From positions 429,388,319 to 429,452,318 of the forward strand of contig NC_066584.1 in NCBI RefSeq assembly GCF_024323335.1: a stretch of 64,000 nucleotides of DNA, given 5' to 3'. The translations under genes and the position numbers were made by a program. Within the stretch, counting starts at the first letter, position 1. Every line of letters starts with the position of its first letter. Shown here in pieces: positions 1 to 9,533 of the stretch. Below the pieces are notes generated by a model. That model had not been told where the DNA came from, made no database searches, and worked only from the letters and a program-made list of their open reading frames with translations. The DNA comes from Lathyrus oleraceus (lineage: Eukaryota > Streptophyta > Magnoliopsida > Fabales > Fabaceae).

Positions 1-256
1 AACTCATAAACTCGAGCATGCCCAAGACGTGGAACATTCGGTCTACCTCAATTTTTAGCCCTAGATCGGTCAGAGTCTTCTCACACATATACCGGGTCGG
101 CGTGAGCTTACGTTTCCGGTGAATTTGGTAACGTCGCTCTTGCTCCGGGTTGTTAAACACAATATTGTGGGGATTAGGATTCCGGCTCGGGCGCTTTCGG
201 GACTTCTCCATCTCTGCACGTCGTTGCTTTCCGGTAAGGATTCTGTTCGAGGACAT
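1..256 (-). pseudogene. ATHILA ORF-1-like protein, N-terminal part, cut by window edge
   Basis: Minus-strand reading from an ATG at 256 gives the basic N-terminus and the start of the conserved domain seen complete at 6111-7343 and 38743-39975 (segments such as NPHNIVF, TRYMCEKTLTD and VDRMFHVLGM). It resembles the Arabidopsis retrotransposon ORF-1 (ATHILA) family, found in Athila-type Ty3/gypsy elements; its molecular role is unknown. About 85 codons are visible before the window ends and this part is open. It is the downstream ORF of the unit whose gag and protease lie at 1080-3169 on the same strand, so it belongs to an Athila-like element extending beyond the left edge. The family name is from memory; the match to the two other copies is direct. 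Confidence 0.7.
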
Positions 257-930
257 TTTGGACCTGCAAAAATAGCAAAATTCCAAACTTTTGAGTTAGA
301 AAAATCTAAAACCGTGGTTGCGATCGGGACGACGAGGTGAGAAATATTTGTGAAGGGTGTTTGGGCTATAGGTGAGAGGAGCTTGGTTGCATGTAGGGTT
401 TTTTGTGGTGAGGTGAGTGAGTTCTAATAGAGTTTGTGAGAGAGTGGGAGAAGAAGATGAAAAAGTATGAGAGAGAGTGATGAAAAGTTATGTAAAAATC
501 TAGTGCTCCTGACACGGCCCGTGTCAGCTGACACGGGTGGCCGTGTCAGGCCACTATTTTTAAGCATCCTTCCCAAATTTCCCCTCTTTTGACACAGCCC
601 GTGTCAGCTGACACGGGTGGCCGTGTCAGGCTGTCCTTTTGGCCGTTTTTTGGTTTTCTTGTCAAGTTAACCGCTGGTTCCTCTGGCTCCTCCTTGTGGG
701 ACTCTTGTATACGTACAAACACATACAACTAATTATAAATAAAAAGCGTGGGTTGCCTCCCACGAAGCGCTTCGTTTAACGTCGCATGGCTCGACGATTC
801 ATTTCCCTTATCATGGGGGGTATTTCAGGTTTAAAAGCTTGTTGCACCTCTTGTCTATAACTCGGACGTTGTCTCTGGTATCAGTTTAGACTCCTTTGTG
901 CTACGATTCCTTTTTAACCTTCCTTTCGGT
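257..930 (-). repeat. Non-coding spacer of Athila-like unit 1 with two dyad repeats
   Basis: Spacer between the protease and the ORF-1-like gene on the minus strand. It holds two copies of the family's dyad repeat, at 509-549 and 590-629. Each is two short inverted repeats in tandem with arms TGACACGG / CCGTGTCA; the second has one mismatch (ACAG for ACGG). Flanking sequence is A/T-rich with purine runs such as repeated GAGAG. I see no credible gene. The same spacer in the other two copies carries four dyad arrays, so this copy has lost about half of it. Confidence 0.75.
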
Positions 931-2059
931 GTTAGGAATCTTTCCGTTTAGGGTGGCTACTGGTAGTGGTGAGACTTTGATAGTATTCAATGTCCTGATT
1001 AAGCCTACTTGATACTGAGTCTTCAATAGCATTCAATGTTATTTCCTTGTTGTGAACTTTCAAGGTTAACGTGCACTCATCCATGTCGAGCTTGCATCAA
1101 CTCGTCTTCATGAAAGGTCGACCCAGAATGATGGGTGCCTCGTTGTCTTAGGTATGTCTAGGATTACAAAATCGATTGGAAGAGTCAAGTCCGCTATTGT
1201 TACCAGCACATCTTCAGTTATACCATATGCATCTTTTCTTGAGTGATCCGCAAACTTTAGATTGGTCTTTATATCACTGGTATTTTTAATACCCAGCCTG
1301 TGGTAGATCGATAATGGCATTAGATTCACACTAGCTCCATAATCTATTAGTACCTTTTTGAAGGTTCTTTCTTTGATTGTGCATGGTACTGTGACAGTTC
1401 CTGGATCCTTTTTTTTTGTTGGGAATGTTCTGCTCTAGGGAGTTTGCATTATATTGTTCCTTACCAGATACCTGTTCTTCAGTGGTTGGTTTCTTTTCAG
1501 CCATTACCTCTTCCACGAATTTCTTGTACATGGGCATCCTTTCAAGTGCTTCAAACAAGGCCATATGACCCTCAATCCTTTTAAACATTGTCATGAATTT
1601 CTCTAAGTCTGACTCACTAGGTTCCTTCTTTGTCATTCTCTGAGGGTAGGGCAACTTAATCACCAGTTTAGTTCCTTTTGTAGTTTCTTCTTTATTCGGC
1701 TCGCTCGGTGATATAATTTTTTTCTTTTTAGCAGCCTTTTTCTCTATCGTCGTGATAGTATTAACATTCTTCTGACCTCTCGGATTTTGAACTGTTTCAC
1801 TTGGTAGGGAACCTGGTGTTCGAGAACTTGCCAATTGCTGTGCTATCTGCCCCAGTTGAACTTCGAGATTCTTTAGGGAGGCGGTGGTGTTTTTCTAATT
1901 GTTTCTAGTCTCTTCTTCAAATTGCCTATTTTGAGCTGCCAGGTTTTCAATGGCAATCTCCCAGTCTGCCTTTTTAGGTGCTTGCTGTTGTTGCTGTTGC
2001 TGATACTGAGTCTGATATTGCCCTGTACCCTGTTGCGGAACGTTCCCTCTCTGATCTTT
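931..2059 (-). pseudogene. Athila-like protease and linker, unit 1 (broken)
   Basis: Reads on the minus strand after gag. A Gln-rich linker (about 1835-2059) is followed by a Lys-rich segment and a retropepsin-like domain that would cut the polyprotein. The active-site triplet is changed: codons near 1345 read DYG where the copies at 8328-8987 and 40941-41600 read DSG. A run of ten T near 1410-1420 (plus strand) adds a frameshift between the linker and the catalytic part. The conserved end of the domain (LGRP motif) is shifted out of frame, as in all three copies. This copy keeps about 136 bp (931-1066) after the protease that the other two lack, apparently the start of the missing pol region. 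No RT sequence follows. Inactive. Confidence 0.8.
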
Positions 2060-3169
2060 CTAGGAGAAGTTTGGATGATTCTTCCAACCTGGGTTGTAAG
2101 TGTTAGAGTAGGGATTGTTCTGCTTCAAGAATTTGATCTCTTCAATTTGTTGGGGAGTTGCAAAGCAATAGACCGTATGATGAGGTCCATTACAGATTTC
2201 ACAAGTGCTCTCCTGAGTTGGTTGAACCTGCACGACCTGTTGAGTACCTATATTCATAGCTTTCAGCTTTTTGTCTACTTCAGCAGCAACAGTGTCTTCC
2301 AGACGGATTTTATTTGTCTCTAATTTTATGTCAATCACCCCATCTGGCTGCCTGGTACACCGGTCATAGAGCCCTAGATGCTCGTTAGCAGCTATTACTT
2401 CAATGATCCTCTTGATACCAGTGGTTGTTGAGAAATTTGTTGAGCCACCGGCTGCTGTATCAATCAACTATTTTTTCTTTAATTTCAACCCATTAACGAA
2501 CATCTCCATTTGTTCTGTCTGATCCATATTATGAGTGGGAGACGCGACTAAGATCCTTTTGAATCTTTTGTATGTGTCTCCCAATGATTCACCATCCTTC
2601 TGTTTGAAATTCAGAATTTCATACCTTTTTCTCAGGAATACTGATGCTGGAAAATACTCATTTAATAATGCAGTTTCCATCTCCTCCCAGGAAGTGATAC
2701 TACCGGCAGGGAGAGAATAGAACCATTCTTCCGCGTCTTCAGTTAAAGTGAACGGGAACATTCTTAATTTTTTTGCTTTATCAGTGTGACCATCAATTTT
2801 CAAGGTGGTGCTCATGGTCAAAAATATTTGCAGGTGTTTGTTGGCATCTTCATTAACCTTTCCGGTGAAACGTTTTCTTTCCAATTGATTGATCGTGCTA
2901 GGATGCAGTTGAAAATTTGTCACATTCACCGGTTGGTTAACTATGGTCAGTCGACCACCCGGTGCGTTTGCACCTCCATAGTCACCTAGGAGTCTCTCCG
3001 GATGTGGAGGAGGTGGAATTGGAGGAACTTCAGCCATAGGTTCCTTGACTTCTGGTTGATCCGAGGTACTTTCTTCTGTAGAATCCACTCTTTGTTCTCT
3101 GCGTCTTCTGTGAAGGGTTCTCTCGATCTCTGCGTCAAAAAGAATTTCAGCTGAGGGTTTTCCTCGCAT
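2060..3169 (-). pseudogene. Athila-like gag, unit 1 (one internal stop)
   Basis: Capsid-type gag of an Athila/Cyclops-like Ty3/gypsy element. The minus-strand frame opens at 3169 and is interrupted once at 2468-2470, where TAG replaces the CAG seen in the intact copy at 41893-43002; it then continues in the same frame to 2060. The Retrotrans_gag core (motifs WFYSLPAGSITSWEE and LNEYFP) is followed by a CX2CX4HX3C zinc knuckle, CEICNGPHHTVYC. The frame ends at a TAG where a Trp codon is expected, a defect shared with both other copies. The gene begins about 95 bp downstream of the tRNA-Asp primer site at 3266-3283, the usual Athila spacing. Confidence 0.88.
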
Positions 3170-3265
3170 ACACTGGTTAGTAAAATATAAATGACAGAAA
3201 AATAATTTTATTGCAGAGCAACAAAATTTTAATTGAAATAAAATTAAACTCTATATTTTTGGCAG

Positions 3266-3283
3266 TCCCCGGCAACGGCGCCA
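3266..3283 (-). promoter_or_regulatory. Primer binding site, tRNA-Asp type (Athila-like unit 1)
   Basis: The plus strand reads TCCCCGGCAACGGCGCCA, so the minus strand carries the 18-base site complementary to the 3' end of plant tRNA-Asp used by Athila/Cyclops elements to start minus-strand DNA synthesis. It lies 6 bp inside the LTR edge at 3290 and fixes the element's orientation. Confidence 0.9.
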
Positions 3284-3289
3284 AAAACT

Positions 3290-4721
3290 TGATCGAGAAA
3301 ATAGCAAGTGTACTATTTTGCCTGTTATAGTAATAATGGGGAAATCCCCCGAATGTCGATCTCAAGGACTGCACGTTAGTATTGAGTTTTAAATTATCAT
3401 TCAATTAAACAAAAAGTATTAATTTGGTTTTTTGAGTGTAAAAAGAAAATAATAAAGAAATATGAAAATAAGGGTTTATAGAGAAAAATGAACAATGCCA
3501 GGGAAGGTGTATGATTTATCCCTGTAATAACTCTGAGTTACTATTGCATCAACAAATATCAATTACTACTTGTTCTCAAGGGTATTTTCTCCCAAGTCCT
3601 TGGTGAGAAAACCTTTAATCAATCTACCCTAATTCATATGTCCATAGCCAATTAGGGTGAAGTTAAGCTGTATAATATCAAGAATACTCTGGTTCATACA
3701 GGGTATCCCTAGTCCTAGGTGATATCTACTGCAGAGTAACCTGATGAAAACCTTATCACTGGCGGTCCAGCCTAAGTGATAACCATAGATCAATCTCGAT
3801 TGGTCCGAAAGAGAAAGCAATAAACACATCAAAAGGTTACCGTAAACAAAATATTATAAATGCAAATGTAAACTCAAATTCATTACAATTCTAAATCAGG
3901 GACACCCCCTTGAATTGGGGGGTTTAGCTACTCATATTGTTTAAAACAAATTCAAGATAAAAATTACACATTACAAGTAATTGGATGACTTTGATCTTCA
4001 ATCGCTCCCGCTCATGAATCTCTTCAGCTCTCCAAATGCCTTGATCTCTGTAATACTTGATTGCTTCACAATACTGTGGTTTGCTGTATTCCAAGATGAT
4101 TTTTCCTTTGGTAGAAGACCTCTTTTTATAGTGAAAGTTCCCAGCAGCAGTTGGACAGGTCCAAAGATGTCTCCACAAAGCCCGAAGAATGAAAAGCCCG
4201 AGAAAATTGGAAAAATTGGGCTTGGGCTGACACGGCCCGTGTCAGCTGACGCGGGTGGCCGTGTCAGCCTACTGGTTCTCCTGACACGCCCATGGCATGC
4301 CCAACACGGGGGGACTTTTCTGCCTGACACGGCCCGTGTCAGTTGACACGGGTGGCCGTGTCAGGCTACTGTTTTCTTCTGCTGTTTCCCTTGCCCTGAT
4401 ACGGCCCGTGTCAGCTGACACGGGTGGCCATGTCAGGCCTCATGTACCGGGATTTTCTGCTCTTTAGCGTACCGGACTCTCGCACTGTCGTGTTCTGAGT
4501 TCTCCGGTTCTTCTACCTGGATCTGTCTGACAATAACACAGCTATCCCACGCATAAAATCAAGATAAACAAAGTAAAACATCATAAAGATTAAAAATGCG
4601 CAAATAACATAACGGAAGTAAAACTACTCGAATTGTACCTTAAATGCTTGTACAGTATATCAAATGTCTCTATTTTGCGTCGGATCAGTAATGAAAACTT
4701 ACTATAAATGGTGACTAATCA
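3290..4721 (-). repeat. Athila-like LTR shared by two internal regions
   Basis: A 1432-bp LTR with ends TGATC...AATCA on the plus strand, matching 43123-44552 almost throughout and 36008-37353 apart from deletions. On its left is a PBS (3266-3283), so it serves as 5' LTR for the unit running to the window start. On its right is a polypurine tract (4722-4732), so it is also 3' LTR for the unit at 4722-9533. One LTR between two internal regions is the signature of unequal recombination. It contains three dyad repeats, at 4227-4267, 4324-4364 and 4396-4436. Confidence 0.88.
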
Positions 4722-4732
4722 TAACCCCAAAC
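4722..4732 (-). promoter_or_regulatory. Polypurine tract, Athila-like unit 2
   Basis: The plus strand reads TAACCCCAAAC, giving the purine-rich GTTTGGGGTTA on the minus strand directly before the LTR start TGATTAGTC. It is identical in position and sequence to the tract at 37354-37364, and would prime plus-strand DNA synthesis. Confidence 0.75.
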
Positions 4733-6110
4733 TTAGCTCATTGCTTGTCCTAAGTAATGTTTCAGTATCACTCCCCAGAATTCTTTATGCTTTCCACCAC
4801 TGCTGAGATCATTCGCGAACGTCTTCCGTTTTCCTTCCACAAGTCCTACCCATCCTCATAAGTCATCACTCACACTTCCACTTTAAAGCATCGTTTCACC
4901 TGTCATCTTATTTCAGATTCTCACCAATTCTCTCGGGGTAAACTGTTTACACTCATAATTCAAAGTATACAATATCACTCACAAGTTTTAATAGTCTCTC
5001 TTTTCTCATCACCTACATACAACACACACTTTTAAGGTCTTTAGGGTTGTAGCTTGGCTTGGGTTAGGGTATGGATTAAAAAGGGAAACAAGGGGATTTT
5101 GGTTAAGAGTCGATGTTGCATCTTGTGTTTGTTTCTTTTATTTCCTCGATTTTCTTTTCTTATTTCTTGATTTTTTTACCGACTGCCCTTTTCCGTGCTT
5201 TTTCTTTTGAATCATCGATTGTTCGATTTTTCTTTCTTTTTCTCGATTCCTCAACTTTTCTTTTTCTTTTGTTTTTGCACTTTCTAGGGATTTGAGAGCT
5301 TTTGGGGTTTTTACCCCAAACTTAGCTTTTTAACACAGTTGGAATGTCTTCTCATGACTCTGAACAGGGTGAGGAAGTGTTTTTGACCAATGGTTACATT
5401 CATGGTGTTTTAAACAAAAAATGGATATAGGCTCAAAGGGGGTTAACGAAGGATATAATAATGTGGGATGGCTAGAAAGGCTCGAGGTTAATTACAAACA
5501 ATGTGCCTCAGTGTGTGTATCATGCAGTGACAGTCCCAGAGAGTCTACGCAAATTTAGAGTGATAAAGACAAACCTGAATGACGCTCATGATGATTAATG
5601 TGTTTGGCCTTTTCTGACTCACTTGGTTTGGTTCAGCTTTGACAGGATCCACAGTGCTTCTTAATTTGGTGCAATTGCTTTCTTACTTCGAAGTGTGCAG
5701 GATACTTGTGTCGGTTAAGCTGTATACGTTGCGTCCGATCTTTACTTTCAGCAGTGTCACTTTCTGGGGAGATCCTTCACAACAAGCCATGGTGAGTGGT
5801 GTGATCTTTCATCCACTCTCACTTGTGATCATTACTTTTCCAACCTGTCAACACAGACTTGACACACACACTTGCGGCATAATATACATTCAACAGACAA
5901 ATTCAATACAAAATTAAAAAGTAAAAATAACATAAATAAATTGCAAATAAAAGACATAAAATCTCCCCCATACTTGAACTCAACATTGTCCACAATGTTT
6001 GTGACCAAGCGCGGAGGAGGGAACTTACAGCGTCCTAATGAGGAGGTGGTTGCGAAAAATGCAACATCAACTGTCGCATCATGCTGCTCATCTCATCCAA
6101 CATCGCCCCC
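4733..6110 (-). other. 3' non-coding region of Athila-like unit 2
   Basis: Nearly identical to 37365-38742. It includes a strongly pyrimidine-rich stretch (about 5120-5280 on the plus strand, hence purine-rich in the element's sense). The open frames here encode only low-complexity Phe/Ser/Leu runs. No gene is supported. Confidence 0.7.
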
Positions 6111-7343
6111 CTAACGGGCTTGCTCGATGCATTGCCTTTGCTGTTCAGTCCTCAAGTCACCTATTTCGGTCTGTATCCAGCCCCATTGGTCAGTTGACCA
6201 AGATAAGGAACCCGCCGCCTGCTGGTTGGGTTCCTGATGCTGTGGGGCAAACTGCTCAGGTGGTGCTTGAGGATCTTCCTCTTCTATTGCCGTTCCTTCT
6301 GCCTGATCATCTACAAATTGGTCACCTGCATAAAAATGGTCAGTGTCGTGGCCCTCATCCACATTGGGATCGGCGCTCACATACAACCAATTCACACAAT
6401 CAGTGATAGCCACTCTGTTCGGATCCGACAGAGCGATGATAAACCGTTTATGAATGAGGACGGAATAATAGGTAGGGGAAACCGCAATCACACCTTGGGC
6501 AATTAGAGCAGACATGTCAATTTTAGTATTACCTGCGATTGGCGTGTCCTCGAGTAAAACAACCTGATACCCGAAATGCAATGCAATTTGGGTGATCATA
6601 CCTCCCACGGAAATGCCTCCGGAGTTTGCTCGGCCGACTCTCCCCAGTTAGTATGCTGCAAAGGCAACTACATTGATGGTCTTGTTTTGAGCCATCGAGT
6701 ACATGAAGAATAGCTCTCTCTGAGTAGCTACTCTAGTGATGTCGCCTCTACCAAACAATGTGTAGGCTAAACCTTTTTAGGCGTACCTGAAACAGGGATT
6801 CTGGATGCCCGATGCTTTTGCACCTTTGGAGGAGTAATCCATCCTCCCAGTTATGGCGATCCAAAAATCCTTAGGGGAAAACCCGTCTGGGACCGCTCCG
6901 GGTCCGTTCAGCGGGATTCGGAGTATAGCAGCTAACTCCGCAACAGACAATTCATGATAATTGTTAAATAATCGAAAGCGTAAGGTGCCGAAATAATACC
7001 TGGTGGTGTTAACCCACCGCTTTTCTAGCTGGAACTCCAAGGTGCTGAGGAACTCGAGAGTAATGTGTTCGTAGGTAGGCGCCTCCAAACTCATAAACTC
7101 GAGCATGCCTAAGACGTTGAACATTCGGTCTACCTCAATTTTCAGCCCTATATCGGTTAGAGTCTTCTCACACATATACCGGGTCGGCGTGAGCTTGCGT
7201 TTCCGGTGAATTTGGTAACGCAGCTCTTGCTCCGGGTTGTCAAACACAATATTGTGGGGATTAGGATTCCGGCTTGGGCGCCTTCGGTACATCGCCATCT
7301 CTGCACGTTGTTGCTTTCTAGTAAGGATTTTGTTCGAGGACAT
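6111..7343 (-). pseudogene. ATHILA ORF-1-like protein, unit 2 (two in-frame stops)
   Basis: One minus-strand frame from the ATG at 7343 to 6111, interrupted by two in-frame stops near 6777 and 6647. The first part has a basic N-terminus, then the conserved segment TRYMCEKTLTDIGLKIEV and the motif LEFLSTLEF...FRLFNNYHELSVAELAAIL, which I recognise as ATHILA ORF-1-like. The second part (from about 6608) ends in an acidic, Gln-rich tail. Function is unknown; the ORF sits where env-like ORFs of Athila elements occur. No convincing membrane segment is seen. Both stops occur at the same codons in the copy at 38743-39975, so they predate the separation of the copies. Confidence 0.75.
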
Positions 7344-7694
7344 TTTGGACCTACAAAAATAGCGAAATTCCGAACTTTTGAGTTAGAAAAATCTAAAACC
7401 GTGGTTGCGACCGGAACAGCGAGGTGAGAAATATTTGTGAAGGGTGTTTGGACTATAGGTGAGTGGAGCTTGGTTGCATGTAGGGTTTTTTGTGGTGAGG
7501 TGAGTGAGTTTTAATGGAGTTTGTGAGAGAGTGGGAGAAGAAGATGAAAAAGTATGAGAGAGAGTGATGAAAAGTTATCTAAAAAACTGATAATGATGAG
7601 TGATTAAGGAAAAAAGAGTGGTTAAGAATGGTTTAAGTGGGTGGGCCCCACGAAAATTTAAAATTTTCAAAAAAATTTCAAAAATTTTGCACGC
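7344..7694 (-). other. Leader/spacer before the ORF-1-like gene, unit 2
   Basis: A/T- and GA-rich sequence matching 39976-40326. It includes a GAGAG-rich stretch and an inverted AAAATTT cluster near 7655-7690. No gene seen. Confidence 0.55.
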
Positions 7695-7986
7695 CTGACA
7701 CGAGTGGCCGTGTCAGGCTACTGTTTTTACCATTTTTCCAACTTCTTTTACAGTGGTCCTGACACGGGTCGTGTCAGCTGACACGGGCCGTGTCAGCTGA
7801 CACGGGCCGTGTCAGCTAAGGCCACTGTTTTATTATCCTCAAAATCATTTTTCTTACAGTGCTCCTGACACGGCCCGTGTCAGCTGACACGGGTGGCCGT
7901 GTCAGGCCACTGTTTTTAAGCATCCTTCCCAAATTTCCCCTCTTCTGACACGGCCTGTGTCAGTTGACACGGGTGGCCGTGTCTGG
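7695..7986 (-). repeat. Dyad-repeat array in the internal spacer, unit 2
   Basis: Four blocks: 7695-7716 (one hairpin unit), 7759-7815 (three tandem hairpin units), 7865-7905 (two) and 7945-7986 (two, slightly degenerate). Each unit is an inverted repeat with arms close to TGACACGG / CCGTGTCA. The second block has three units here and two in the right-hand copy (40391-40428), so the array changes in copy number. The same motif occurs three times in every LTR of this family. Confidence 0.88.
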
Positions 7987-8312
7987 CTGTCCTTTTGGCT
8001 GTTTTTTGGTTTTCTTGTCAGGTTAACTGTTGGTTCCTATGGCTCCTCCTTGTGGGACTCTTGTATACCTACAGACACATACAACTAATTATAAATAAAA
8101 AGCATGGGTTGCCTCCCACGAAGCGCTTTGTTTAACGTCGCATGGCTCGACTGTTCATTTCCCTTATCATGGGGGGTATTTCAGGTTTAAAACCTTGTTG
8201 CACCTCTTGTCTAAAACTCAGACGTTGTCTCTGGTATTAGTGTGGACTTCTTTGTGCCACAATTCCTTTTTAACGTTCCTTTCGGTTAACGTGCACTCAT
8301 CCATGTCGAGCT
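7987..8312 (-). other. Spacer between dyad array and protease, unit 2
   Basis: Matches 40600-40925. It contains the short imperfect inverted segment GGGTTGCCTCCCACG near 8105. Near 8290 lies the joint of a 136-bp deletion relative to unit 1 (931-1066 there), flanked by a short GGT repeat. No gene seen. Confidence 0.5.
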
Positions 8313-9275
8313 TGCATCGACTCGTCTTCATGAAAGGTCGACCCAAAATGATGGGTGCCTCATTGTCTTAGGTATGTCTAGGATTACAAAATCGACTAGA
8401 AAAGTCAAGTCCGTTATTGTTACCAGCACATCTTCAGCTATACCATATGCGTCTTTTCTTGAGTGATCCGCAAACTTTAGATTGGTCTTTATATCACTGG
8501 TATTTTTAATATCCAGCCTATGGTAGATCGGTAATGGCATCAGATTCACACTAGCTCCAGAATCTATTAGTACCTTTTTGAAGGTTCTTTCTTTGATTGT
8601 GCATGGTACTGTGACAGTTCCTGGATCCTTTTGTTTGTTGGGAATATTCTTCTCCAGGGAGTTTGCATTATATTGTTCCTTACTGGATACCTGTTCTTCA
8701 GTGGTTGGTTTCTTTTCAGCCATTACCTCTTCCATGAATTTCTTGTACATGGGCATCCTTTCAAGTGCTTTAAACAAGGCCATATGACCCTCAATCCTTT
8801 TAAACATTGTCATGAATTTCTCCAAGTCTGACTCACTAGGTTCCTTCTTTGTCATTCTCTGAGGGTATGGCAACTTAATCACCGGTTTAGTTCCTTTTGT
8901 AGTTTCTTCTTTAGTCGGCTCGCTCGGTGATATAATTTTTTTTATTTTTAGCAGCCTTTTTCTCTGTCGTCGTGACAGTATTAACATTCTCCTGACCTCT
9001 CATATTTTGAACTGTTTCACTTGGTAGGGAACCTGGTGTTCGAGAACTTACCAGTTGCTGTGCTATCTGCCCCAGCTGAACTTCAAGATTCTTTAGGGAG
9101 GCGGTGGTGTTTTTCTGATTGTTTCTAGTCTCTTGTTCAAATTGCCTATTTTGAGATGCCAGGTTTTCAATGGCAATCTCCCAGTCTGCCTTTTTAGGTT
9201 CCTGCTGTTGTTGCTGTTGCTGATACTGAGTCTGATATTGCCCTGTACCCTGTTGCGGAACGTTCCCTCTCTGAT
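8313..9275 (-). pseudogene. Athila-like protease and linker, unit 2
   Basis: The minus-strand frame at 8987-8328 carries an intact retropepsin active site, DSGAS, followed by the usual SVNLMP segment. A run of eight T (plus strand, about 8935-8943) puts this frame out of register with gag; unit 1 has seven. The distal LGRP segment is frameshifted by one missing base, as in all copies. Nothing resembling RT, RNase H or integrase follows. The Gln-rich linker toward gag is preserved at about 8990-9275. Near-identical to 40926-41889. Confidence 0.8.
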
Positions 9276-9533
9276 CTTTCTAGGAGAAGTTTGGATGATT
9301 CTTCCAACCTGGGTTGTAAGTGTTAGAGTAGGGATTGTTCTGCTTCAAGAATTTGATCTCTTCAATTTGTTGGGGAGTTGCAAAGCAATAGACCGTATGA
9401 TGAGGTCCATTACAGATTTCACAAGTGCTCTCCTGAGTTGGTTGAACCTGCACGACCTGTTGAGTACCTATATTCATAGCTTTCAGCTTTTTGTCTACTT
9501 CAGCAGCAACAGTGTCTTCCAGAAGGATTTTAT
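9276..9533 (-). pseudogene. Athila-like gag, C-terminal remnant of unit 2
   Basis: Only the last ~85 codons of gag survive, including the zinc knuckle CEICNGPHHTVYC. They are cut where the sequence passes directly into Ogre LTR. The terminal Trp-to-stop change is shared with the other two copies. The rest of gag, the PBS and the 5' LTR of this unit are missing. Confidence 0.85.
9530..9533. other. Deletion junction between Athila-like gag and Ogre LTR
   Basis: Left of the joint the sequence follows intact Athila-like gag (compare 42130-42150). Right of it, it follows the Ogre 3' LTR from 34541. TTAT at the joint could come from either parent, which fits an illegitimate-recombination deletion. 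Confidence 0.7.

Noticed and set aside
1922..2323. Leucine-rich plus-strand ORF (also at 9133-9582 and 41746-42156)
   Set aside because: Antisense shadow of the Gln-rich linker and zinc knuckle of the Athila-like gag; the minus-strand frame carries the known domains.
3266..3283. Possible tRNA gene fragment (tRNA-Asp 3' end)
   Set aside because: Only the 18-base primer complement is present, at the exact distance from the LTR expected of a PBS; no tRNA body.
5113..5295. Small hydrophobic Phe/Ser/Leu protein on the plus strand (and its copy at 37745-37927)
   Set aside because: A translation of a pyrimidine-rich non-coding stretch; low complexity, antisense to the element, no domain.
7695..7986. 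Regularly spaced palindromic repeats resembling a CRISPR array
   Set aside because: Units are adjacent hairpins without unique spacers of constant length, occur in LTRs as well, and sit in a plant retrotransposon with no cas genes.
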